DNA from: Sperchopsis tessellata | Taxonomy: Eukaryota > Arthropoda > Insecta > Coleoptera > Hydrophilidae | Reading direction: 5' to 3' | NCBI GenBank assembly: GCA_033557685.1 | Contig: JAWQRN010000524.1 | Coordinates: forward strand, 1-28,720 | DNA length: 28,720 bases | In this document: in pieces, positions 12,101 to 24,100 of the stretch | How positions within the stretch are numbered: position 1 is the stretch's first letter | How the letters are laid out: every line of letters starts with the position of its first letter | The notes under the pieces: model-generated | What the model was told of the DNA's origin: nothing | Database searches by the model: none | The model's input: only the letters and a program-made list of their open reading frames with translations | Program-made: the position numbers and the translations under genes

Positions 12101-15100
12101 TATATCGTCTTCAGAAGTCATTTTCGTGTAAGTTTTAATGAATTTAATATTTTTAATATCTAAGCCATGCTGTAATATTCTTTAAATTGATTCACGATCT
12201 ACGTCTGACTATTTTGCAACTAAAAGTAAATAAAAACACGATAATAAACAACAATACGAACAGTACAAAATAGTATTTTAATTCAACTTATTTTTAACGT
12301 TAAAGAGACATTTGATTATTGTCGTATGTCACATCCTATAGCCTTCTTGATAATTTTCATTTGAACATTTAATATAATTATTTTTGTTTAATTTACTATT
12401 TTAATGTGAAATATTTGTATTGCTTCATAATTTAAAGAATATTTAAAATAAATACATTATTGATAAATAACAAATAATTATTTTCTGTTGTCATAGATAA
12501 TTGAATATTTATGTTAGGGGTATCAATGGATAGCAGGGTAATAAATGAATTACAATAACAATTTCATTATTTCTGTTGACTGCTAACACCAATCAAACGA
12601 TTTTATGTATGCCATAGAATCCTTTGATATAATATATTTTTCTTCAAAATTGTCAAAGATCAGTTTTCAGGTGTATATATTGCAACTGCCAAATTTAAGC
12701 TCGTTATCTTACAAAATAAAAAAAATATAGTGTAGTCCCGGTTTCGTGTGTTACTTGATATATCTACACACTTATTAAAAGTAACAGTCTTAAAAAAATT
12801 TAATTTTCCTAGTTTATTTACCAAGCAATTTTTCTTACTTTGTCGAGCAACAAGTAACTTTTTCCTGGTACATAAGTTTTCAGTATCTATAAAAAATTTC
12901 ATTTTAATTACAAAACACAATTTTTCAGGCTCAATACTTCGAACCCTTAGTTCAAGGAAGTATTGGTGCTGCTTCAAATATGAGTAACTCAAAGCAGCAA
13001 GAAATTCTTTTGAATCAAGCCAAATCCGTTACAGAGTCTGCATTGCAATTTATTTATGCTGCTAAAGATTGTGGAGGCAATACTAAGGTTAGTACCTACA
13101 GTCAATAATTTATATTACTTTTATTTTCAACTAAACTTTTACTTCATAGTTCGTACACAGTTTCTATTTGAAATTTTTTACCATCATTATATTTCAGGCG
13201 ATAAACATGCACCCAGAAATTGATGAATGTGCCAACTCAACCAAAGATGCTTTACATGACTTGGTTACAAATTTGGAGACCTTATCTACACAAAGTGGAA
13301 TCATATCTGGCGTTATTGATAATCTTACCAGGGCTATGACTAGGTTGAGTGATCATAGAGCTTCTCTTATTATTTCTGACGAAGACAATTATGTTGATTA
13401 TCAAACTAGAATGGTGGAATGTGCAAAAGATATTGCAAAGATTTCTGGAGAAATGGTGAATATTCAAAAAGTTTTTTGTATTTATTTTAATGAATATTGA
13501 TAGTTAATACTAAAGACCTTCTGTTGTCTACTTTCATTGAAACAAATATTGTCATTATAGTTGTCTTTTTCTGATTTCTATTTTTTTTTGTTAACTTATA
13601 ACATTTTTCTTTATAATTCTAGTCTTCTAAGGCTTCCATTGAACCACAACGTTTAGCTCCATTATCTGCAGATTTGTCCCATAAGTACACTCAACTAGCA
13701 AACGACAGTATTGGTGCAGCCGCTGCATCTACTAATGGTGAAGTTTCATCGCGTTTAAAAGAAGTTGTCCAAGCACTTGGAGGAGCTTGTGTGGACTTAG
13801 TTCGTGTTGGAGGAGATTGCCAAGTTCGACGAGATGAGATAGTCCTACGCGAAATTGGAGATTGCTCTAGAGTAGTTTCTGAGAAGGTATTAATAAATTT
13901 CATTTGACCTTAAAAACGTAGTGTAATTTAATTAGAAAGAAACTTCTTCAATCACAAAATATTTTCTTAGGTATCCAGAGTATTGGCAACACTGCAGTCA
14001 GGATCACGTGGAACTCAAGCTTGCATCAATGCTGCCTCAACAGTTTCAGGTATTATTGGTGATCTAGATACCACCATCATGTTTGCAACAGCAGGAAACT
14101 TGAATCCTGAAAATGAGCACGAATCTTTTGCTGATCATCGTGAAAATATTCTTAAGACAGCCAAAGCTCTTGTGGAAGATACAAAAACTTTGGTGGCTGG
14201 TGCTGCTTCTTCTCAAGAACAGTTGGCGGTTGCTGCTCAAAATGCTGTATCAACAATTGGTAGGTTTTGTGACAATATTTTCCATTTTTTATTTTTATTT
14301 TTTTATAGTTTTTAGAAATTATTTTAATATTTTATTTTAGTGCAATTAGCGGAGGTAGTCAAATTCGGAGCTGCAAGTCTTGGTTCAGACAATCCTGATT
14401 CACAAGTCATGTTGATTAACGCTGTCAAAGATGTGGCAAGTGCTTTGGGTGACCTCATTCATGCTACAAAAGCTGCAAGTGGAAAGCCTATCAACGATCC
14501 TGCAATGGCACATCTAAAAGACAGTGCAAAGGTATGATCCTTGATATATATTTATACTTCTCCAAAAAAAAAAATGCTGTTTGCTTAAACTAACAAGTTC
14601 TGCATGATTTATATTATTCCAACTATTAAAACATGTAGCAATATAATCAACTAACTACGAAGACTTAAATTTTGCTTACTGAACAAAACCCTTTGGTAAT
14701 AGTGTAATTGTCCTACAAAACTTTTGTAAAATAGAAATTATACGTATAATATATAAATTTTAATTTATTACACAGCGTTTTGTACAAATAATATATATGA
14801 TAAAGGCAATTTCACAAAAAGCTGTTCGAGTATTAGTTTCCCATGTTGAATGCAATTGTTTGCATGGTTAAAAAGCATCTTGTATGGTCAATATGTAGGT
14901 GGATCACCTTGCCTGACCTTTAGGTTTTTGCAATGCTGTATTATATTTCCAAATTGGTGAATTTATCCAAAGTCTCAAAGGATATATCAAATACCAGGAT
15001 GCATGAAACGTTGTTATTAAAATAAAAAAAAACTTCATACAAACAGTAAAATTTAAATGTAAGGTTTTGTTCCTTATGAATATTAATATTTCTAATAACG

Positions 15101-18100
15101 GAACCTATACTACCTGTACTTTAACTGAAGCATTTTTAAAATGCTTTAAAAAATTAAATTTATATGATTTTTATTTAAGAACACAAGTCAATTCTGACAA
15201 AATTTTAAAGGTTTTTAGAAAAATCATAAATTTTACAATATTATTTTTTTTAAGTATTTTGTAAATTATTAAGAAAATAATTATTTATTTCGTTATAGAA
15301 TAAAAAAAGAATAACTGTATTACTTATCATTATTTACTGGTTAGTCAACAAATAGTGTGTAAGTATAATGCAAATAAAAACAAAACACAAGCAAAACATG
15401 CAACATTTTTAAATTTAAAGAGTTATTACTACAGAAACTTTGATTTTCTGTATTGGCAGACTTCTTCTCTACTAGATTGAAAGGTGATTGTATAATCTAA
15501 CCTCCAAGTTTCTTTGGTATTAACGGATTCATCTATATTGTCGAGCACACAGTTCTCTCCCTTGTCTTGTGTTATGGTTGTAGACCTCTGAATAATAAAT
15601 GTAAAAATGAACATTATCATGAATACATAGCCGTTTCTCCTGGTTAAAACTGATGGCAAGGTCAGGATCTGGTGTTTTACAAAATAAGGTGTAAAATGTG
15701 TCATGTCTGATACACCCTCAATTACATTATTAACATAATTATAAATTATGTTTTCACAGCTTTAGAGTAATATTTCTAAGCTGCTGCTATATCAGGCAGA
15801 GGTAATAAAATTTCCCTTTGAACTTTATTTTATTGCCTTCATATGACTTTGAAGTAGTACTAGAAATATTGAGGGTATATAAAAGTATAAACTGAGAATT
15901 GGAGGTATTTTACAGTACAGTGAATGCTTTAAATGTAGAAATATCATAAGCAGTTATAAATTAGATATGTAGAACTAAGAGACAAACTACAATCCAGAGG
16001 ACAAACAATTGATATATACTATGAAAGTGTCACAACACAAAAACATCATTCTCGATGTACAGAGTTCAACAAGATGTACCGTCTGTCTGTACTTATAAGT
16101 CATTCAAGCCTCTATCACACTAAAGTGCAGTCATTGTGTACATAATTTTCGAGTTTGTTTTAATGGAATTATGAAAATTGGTATTGTTCCTGGTTATCTC
16201 TAAGTGACCATAATAAAAAGTTCAACTCTATGTAAGCCCACAATTTGTAGAGCTGGCAACTTAGAGACACAAGTCTGCTTATAGAGACCTGGACATGAGT
16301 GGTCCACTACAGCTCACAGTAGAGGTAAAGTGGATCATATTATTTTTTGTTTCATTTAATTTTAAGCTATATCAATTGCTGTATTAGAGGATTCCGTATC
16401 CGATACTACTGACACCTCTCAGAACTTTTAATGACAGCCAGAACACCTTTTGTGATCGACGTCTTGAACCATCTATCCTTGTAAGATCCGATTTCACCTT
16501 GCACAATAAATAAACATTAATCGAATACATATGAGCGAATCTACTACAAAGCCGGATCTCTAACCCCGTAGTCAAAAAATAAATTCAACTGTGTACTACC
16601 TACTGTTAAGCAACCTCTATATAGATATTGAAGAGATAGGTGTTTTAAGTATTTCTTAATAAAAATTCCAAACTGTCTCAAAGCATTCAAAACCGTAAAT
16701 AAAAACTGAGCAACCTTATGTGAGAATGCTTCCCATGCACCTTTATTATAGCCAAAATTGAAATCTCCTTTCTTAGAAATGGATATAATTTTACCTTGCT
16801 TTATTTAGTTCAAGAATCGCTCCTCCTGGTTCATTGTTAGTGTACCCCTATTGCGTTGGTTTTTTTTTGTTTATAGTTTCATCTGTAACTATAATCTCTT
16901 CTCAATACATTTTAAATGTTCCGCTGTTTCTTAATGTAATTCTGTTTGGGTCTGTATCTCCAACCTTCAAACTACTGACCTAGTATTCTATTGCTTAAGC
17001 TATTAATCTTAGTGTTGGTGATTTCCATTAATGTTTCCTGTCTAAAAATACAAAGCTCAGAACTGAATAAGCAGAAACTTTAAATGTTTAAACAATATTT
17101 ATTCACATTTCCTTTGGTTATTGACCGGGTGTTCTACTGCTTAAGCTATTAATATTGGTTTAGGTGATTTCCAATTAATGTTTGCCGTCTAAGAATACTC
17201 ATCAAAATTGCAGCACTTAAAACTGAAATAACAGAAATTTTTAATGTTCTAAAATGTTACTGCACATTTTCTTTTGTAATTGACCTAGTGTTCTACTGCT
17301 TAAGATATGAATATTAGTTTAGGTGATTTTGTTTCAAGATATCTCCATCTAAATAACCTTATAAGGACGCATTTCTAACAACGTCACATGAACATTAATA
17401 AAAATTACATCTTAAAATATGTAATATTTTAAGAAAGGTTTTTGTTTTCAAGTTTTGTATATCCAACATGATTACCTTGCCTATACTAAATTTTCTTATT
17501 ATTTTCTTAACAGTGCCATTTTAACTATATTCAAGTTATCTAATTCTATTTTATAAACATATTTTTCATTAGCATGTTGCTTTAATTGGTGTAAATAACA
17601 TATGTACATCAAACATATGTCAGAAAGAGAACTGCATGAATTTTTAATTTTTATTCACTCAACTTTTGTACTGCTCACATGTGATCTACATTGGTCAATA
17701 TTTTCTTTGGAATATTTCTCAAGTGCTGGGATTGGATCTGTACTGCAAATTTGGCTTTGTTTTCCTTTAGGTTGTAAGGTCTTCATCTTAATAAAATTAG
17801 AAAACTCTTGAATATCATCAACTTACAGATTAACAATCAGAATGGAAGACCACCTCCAAAGGTTTGGGAATTGGCGAGAAGGTTTGAATAGATTAGGCAC
17901 TGCCTCCATAAATAAAGGACGATTTGAAATGGAATAGCTGATACTTCAATAGTACCTTATTTGTCCAGAAAATGTCTAAGTCATTCATAACAAGAAGTTA
18001 TATATTTTTATTATATTCCTGTTGTTTTCTTTAAAATTTAGCACTTGTTAAAAATTGAATGCTTGCTTCAAATAAGATGCCTTAAAATACTGAACTGTGA

Positions 18101-21100
18101 TTTTCTGCTGTTGTTTTGATACAAATGCAGCCAAACGGAGCTCAATTTTTGACGTGCCAATTTTTAAATTTCTCCATATAGTGAAAAGATAGACCATATA
18201 ATATGTTATTTTTAAATAAAAATTTAACAAAAATAATATGTAATTATTGTTGAAGATGAAATACCTATCTTTCTCAAAAATAAAATTGCATATAAATTCC
18301 ATTTTAGTTAGAAAAGTAAAACTGCCTATTGTATTCTCAACAATTTGCTGATATTATACACCGATACAATTTTCTTTATTTATATATATAGATACCATCT
18401 AGGAAAGAGTACAAGTTAAAAATGAATGAAATATTATTTAAATTATTATAATGCCAGTTCAATTAAGTTTTTAAACAATGTGGCATAAGTTTTATTTCTT
18501 CAATCTACTAAATGTACAACCGTTTCATAAAAACACTATTAAACTGTATAGTGTATTGACATAGCCATAGTTAAAACAAATACAGTTGCGAAACTTACCT
18601 ATTTGACTAGATTTATAGGCGTTAACTCTGATACTGAAGCCCTGCATACTAATATTAAAATTGGATATTGCTAGGCAAAGGTGATCCTGGCGGATATATA
18701 AAATATTATTTTTACATGATTCTTGTTTTAATTTAAGGCAATGGATTATTATATGTAAAATGATTTTTTTTAATCTATTCCTAAAAGTGTAGGCATTTAT
18801 ACTAGAATATAAATTTGGCATGGCAAACAATCAACCAATATATGGTCGCATTAAGTAATTTGAAGTATTATTTTTATTTCAGAAGCTCACAAAAATTAAA
18901 ACTTAAAACCACAGCCTTAAATAAAATTGAAATGATTTTCTTTATTTTCTCAAAATTAAAATAGATGTTAAGCTGCCTAAGCATATATTGAATGCAATCA
19001 GAAGTTTGGTAACAACCATGCAGCCTTTAGGGTACACAAGTGTACTAGCTTTTGCTTAGTTAATCATTATAAAATACATTTTGATTAATCCATTTAACTT
19101 GAAAATTAGATAACTAAATATAAGATATAATAAATAGTATTATAATGTTTTTTGATTGTAACAAATTGTGTGTATTACTAATATTAATTATTTTGTTTGC
19201 TTTTTTCATTCTAATAATCATTTGTGTGTGTAAAATGTAATAAATAACTTGCAATTAATACAGGGTGGACTTTAAATAAATAATTTATGCCATTTACTAT
19301 TAATATCTGTTTTTCATTACCAACATTAGTAATACACACATTTATCCAATAAATGCAGTTTTTTTTTTGTTTTATTTCTCTTTGAAATTTGATTGATTTA
19401 TTGAACTTTACAAATTAACATGTAACTCATCTACACTTGCAAAAAAAATGTCTCAAAACATGTGTTTTAATACATTTAAAGTCCACCGTTTCTTCCATTT
19501 CAATCTTTGCTTTTCTTTATTAGTGTTGTTTTTGCACCCTTACATTTGATGTTTTTAATTAAAGTTAACTGTAACTCAGAACTTACAATTATGGTGGAGA
19601 GATCTTAATACAACACATGTTTTGATTCGATAACAGGTACATGATTCGGATACAGACTGGTGGATATCTGATCAAGAAGAGGAACTGCTTCGTCTTTTGA
19701 GCGACAGCAAGGAGAATCTTCATCATGAAAATTTACAATCTGATATTATTCAGTGCCTACTAGCTGCTTAAAATAAAATGCTGAATGATATTTATTTAAC
19801 CACTTTTGTGTGTAGTTACCTATCTGTAATCCTAAATATTTATTTCTCTCAAACCATTACCACAACCTTTGTCAGTTTAAGCATGTGAATATTACCCATT
19901 TACCTTAATCACAACTCAATCTCTCTAATATCATAATTTCTATAATAGAATGAGATTAAAGATTGTTTTAAATTGTCATTTTTTCTAGCAGAAAAGAGGT
20001 CCAGTAATCCTTTAATGATCAAAATTGGGTACCTTTCATTTGCCTGACTTCAAGAGAGTAACACTTACCCTTATAAAAATTTATCTGTTCAGTTGTCCAG
20101 ATTTTTACTCCACCCTTCTTCACTTACATACAGTTTTTTATTTATCTTAGAAATTGACCAACATTTACAAAGCTACTGCATAATCTCCTAAAGGTAATTG
20201 TTCTCTATTAATGTACCTGGGCCTAATAAGTATAATATATTTTGAAATAAAACAACCAAATAATATTTTGTTTGAAAACAGGCTGAAAGTTTTTTCCACT
20301 GTATTCATTTTATACAGGGTAAAAAATGTTTGCGGTAGATTCCTTACACCAAATTTCAGTTCTACACTTAACTTTTAAGTGCTTAATGTAGTTAGTTCTA
20401 AACATTATATTATTTTGGGGATAAATATTAAACAGCGTATTACGAATCCAATTGTTGAATATGAAGCATCTTATCGTGTATCATGTATGCATTTAAAATG
20501 TTTATTTTTGCCACTAAATCTATTAATTTCTTGTTAAACTCCTAAAAACATTGTATGTACCATCTTTATTACACTAAACCTAAATGGAATAGAAGCATTC
20601 ACTTTCTATTTCATTTTTGGCCAGAAACTGAAAATTGGTGAAAAGATTGGTACCATCTTAATTTATTGTAGAATAGCCCATAACTAAGATATGGAAAACA
20701 GTATTACTAATCTACAAAATATCAAAAGTAAATCTTTAATAGGTTCAATCCGAACTGGTTGACCTGAAAAGAATAAAATAGTGGTTGGAGGGGGGGAAGA
20801 AAATGGGGATTGCAAAAGCCTCTGAAATAGACCTATCAGTATATCACAGCATCTCAGACATAGTAGCTTTCCTAACAAAAATGAGTAGCTACATCTGAAA
20901 ATAGGAAAGGAAATTTGAATTGTAATATGATCAAGTTACTTGATATTTAAAGTATGAAACGGACATGCGAACTATACCCAATTTAAGTATAAGGGCGCAA
21001 ACATAAAAATAGTATTGTAACTACGTAAAAATCAGAATGTTGTAGTATATTCTTTTTGAATTTCTAGATATTTTCAACTTATAAGTATTTTAATTTAAAT

Positions 21101-24100
21101 GAAATTTCAGAATTTTTATGACAACCTATAAGTTGATCTTTTCTCTGTAGATTCTAGGGTTGTTGATTTGAACTCACCACTTTTGGTCAGGTTTTTGTGA
21201 TTAGCAGAAATACTCAACATTGTCTTCCAGGAGTCACGTGAAACACTGGGGACTGTAGGAGATTGAGACCATGTAAAGTAATGAAACTAATTTCAATTAG
21301 AACACTAGATGAGGAAAAATTCCTAGGTGTGGTAGCCTAATATCTGGTGTCGGTGTTTAGCAATAAATGCATTATATAAACCAACCTTCAAACAAACAAG
21401 CAAGCTCTTGTTTGTTAATTTCTAAGATATTTTTCATTTCAAAAATGTGTGTGTAGTTTGCTTATAAAACCTATTCATTTGTTACTTAAATTAAAAACCA
21501 AATTTAGTATAGACTTGTCTGTAATTTTTATATTTAAAATTATTTTATTTTATATTTTTATATTAATTTACTCTTCGAAATTATTTTATTTTTTCTATGC
21601 ATTTAACATAAGCATTCATTGTACTTTTTGTTTAATTTTTCCAATAAATTATTGTGCATTGCAGCAAATCAGTGCAGTTATTTTACGCAACCCTCTTTAG
21701 AGGAATTTTAAAATTCCAACTTAACCAATTGAAACTAAATCATAAAGTTTAGTGCCCCAGTTAATCATTACTATATATTCATAATTTGTGAATTTAAAAA
21801 AAATTGGTATGTATTTTGTAATTTTTTGTTATTTTTGATGGATGTTTTTATATGCTTCCTAAAGTACCTTCCCACTATCATCATCATCATTTTTAGAGGC
21901 GTACTAACATATTGCGTACTACAGAAGAAATTGTGTTTGTCTAAACGCATGTACGTGTGATATTACCTCTTTTTGTTCAATTCATTACTAATTCCATGTT
22001 ATTTCTTTGCTTTGCAGGTTATGGTTACTAATGTAACATCTTTACTGAAAACCGTAAAAGCTGTTGAAGATGAACATACAAGAGGCACTAGAGCCTTGGA
22101 GGCAACTGTTGAAGCCATTGGTCAAGAAATGAGGGTAATTATTTCTATATTTGGGATGAACTCTATAAACTGGAATATGTTTTTTTTTAGATAGTTCCTA
22201 TTCCACATTATTTCCATCAGTTTTTTCTATTGAGAATATAACCAAGAGATTCTTTATTTACATTTCCAAGTGACTTAACAGACCATTAAATCTTCTGTAA
22301 TATTTCATCGTCTTTGTTAAAGAAAAGTCTCTGTATTAAAACTGCAGTATAACTTTGCAAATTTCATTTTGGACAGACTTATATAAACATTTAATGTTGT
22401 TAATGTGCTGTATTTTGGCTAAATGATGACTAACAAAGTCTTTAAATTAATTTGATCTTTATTCTAGGCACTTAATACAAGTGATGGATGCAAAACGGTT
22501 ACACCAGAAGATTTGATTCGTACAACTAAAGCTATCACGAAGGCGACTGCAAAGGCAGTATCTGCTGGTATCAGCAACAAGCAAGATGACATAATTGCTG
22601 CTGCAAATTTGGCAAGAAGATCCATATCTGATATGCTTATTATTTGTAAGGTAAGAATTTATTGAAAATAGTAAACTGTAAGTAGTGGAATATTGTATAT
22701 TGCTCGAGTTTTATTTTTGTCATGTAGTATAATGGGAAGGGTGACAAATTTTTCCGCATCCAGTATTCCAACTGGAATTGGGTTCTTTTACATGCACTTG
22801 GTCTTCATTTTACCTATAACACATGGGACCCACCGTTTTACGTCCCTCTCGGAAGACGAGCACTACAAAGAGTTTTCCCTAATCACAAAAAGCCGACCGC
22901 CTCTGGGACTCGAACCCGAGACCCCAAGCTTAGTAGCCTAGTACTTAACCACAATCCTCTTAAACCATTAAGTATGAAATGTCATTAGTACTCAAAATTA
23001 TCAACAAAATATAATTTATTACAAGAATGTAAAGCGATAAGCTTGATAAGTATTCTAGGAAAAGTGTTTGAGAATGTACGTAGCATTACAATATTGAGGG
23101 TTTGGAATGTACGGTACGGTTTAATGCCAGACAGAGGATCTATAGATCAAATTTTTAGTTTCCATCAGGTTATATAAACATAGGCAGATGGAAAAGAAGT
23201 GATAGAGAAAGCGTATCTCTGTGTGCATATGTGGCTTCTTTGGAATGTTTTTAGAAAGTATGGTGTTCAAGACAGCCTAGTAATAGTAGTAATTTAATAT
23301 GTTTAGAAAAAGTGAGATAATAATTATATTATAGATAATAAATAATAATGACATTAGTTTTGTTAGTTGAAAGTAAGAATGAAGTATGACCTACACAATG
23401 TTTGCATTTACCGAAAAATAAAGCTTTTTTTGAACTAATTTTAGGATATTCAAAGAAGAAAGATGCTTTAAAAATTATGGATTTTAACTTTTAATAATGT
23501 TTACTACTTTTGTTATATAAAAAGAAGTAAAACCCTTCTTTAGATTTTAAGCTTTAATGTGTGATAATTATCATTATAAAATATATATAAATATTTTAGA
23601 GTGCTGCATACAACATAGCCGAAACCCCAGAACTAAGAACTCGCACCCTACAAGCTGGTCAAGACTGTGCACAGCAGTATCGTGAACTTTTGCTGGCCAT
23701 TCTTCAGGGCAATAGCGCCGATGCCAAAATTACTTTACCTCCTATTTCAAGAAGAATAGCGCAATCTGTCACAGAACTTGTGACAGCTGCTGAACTTCTT
23801 AAAGGTAAATATATTTTTGTTTTTACAAATTTAATACTTCCATAGGTAACTAATATTTTAACCAACATCCGGGCTTTGTAGCACTATCTATTTGACTCCC
23901 CAATCAAATTTTACTTATATTTTATATAACATACGTCTGAAAGATTGCAATGTTCTATATACAAATAAATAGTTTAAATAGGAAATCTGTTTGTGGCTGG
24001 AAACCGTATAGTGACTGAAAAGTTCAGCCGTTTCAACCATTTCAGTATGACCAACATTACTTTAAAGAATAAACTCAGCACACAATCATGAGCATTACGT

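Larger units (their letters stand above)
10044..12928. other. intron 7, about 2.9 kb, rich in old mobile elements
   Basis: It holds SINE copies (10380-10640 minus, about 11255-11372 plus, and a fragment near 11622-11676 plus) and a mariner-like transposase remnant (about 11700-11920 minus), all listed separately. The rest (10044-10379, 10641-11254 and 11921-12928) is AT-rich with no recognised feature. Open frames on both strands at 12660-12992 overlap the start of exon 8 and are shadows. Confidence 0.6.
14532..19636. other. intron 12, first 5.1 kb
   Basis: AT-rich sequence before the candidate terminal exon. It holds a tandem repeat at about 16976-17335 and a small inverted-repeat element at 19262-19489, listed separately, and a 91-codon minus-strand open frame at 15429-15704 of unknown value. 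No RNA gene or other recognisable protein-coding sequence was seen in the remainder. Confidence 0.55.
22651..23599. other. intron 14, 949 bp, with SINE and LINE fragments
   Basis: It contains SINE copy D (22735-22955) and a reverse-transcriptase fragment (about 23030-23290), both listed separately. The rest is AT-rich without recognised features. Confidence 0.65.

Noticed and set aside
12660..12992. Overlapping open frames on both strands around the start of exon 8
   Set aside because: They are shadows of exon 8 extended into AT-rich intron; the talin frame and acceptor at 12928/12929 explain the region.
17829..17891. Second possible terminal exon in intron 12: after cttacag, a phase-0 run of 20 codons (including NGRPPPKVWELARRF) ending in TAG
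   Set aside because: It is very short, has no poly(A) signal placed as closely as for 19637-19771, and another frame through the same bases is longer. It is too likely to arise by chance.
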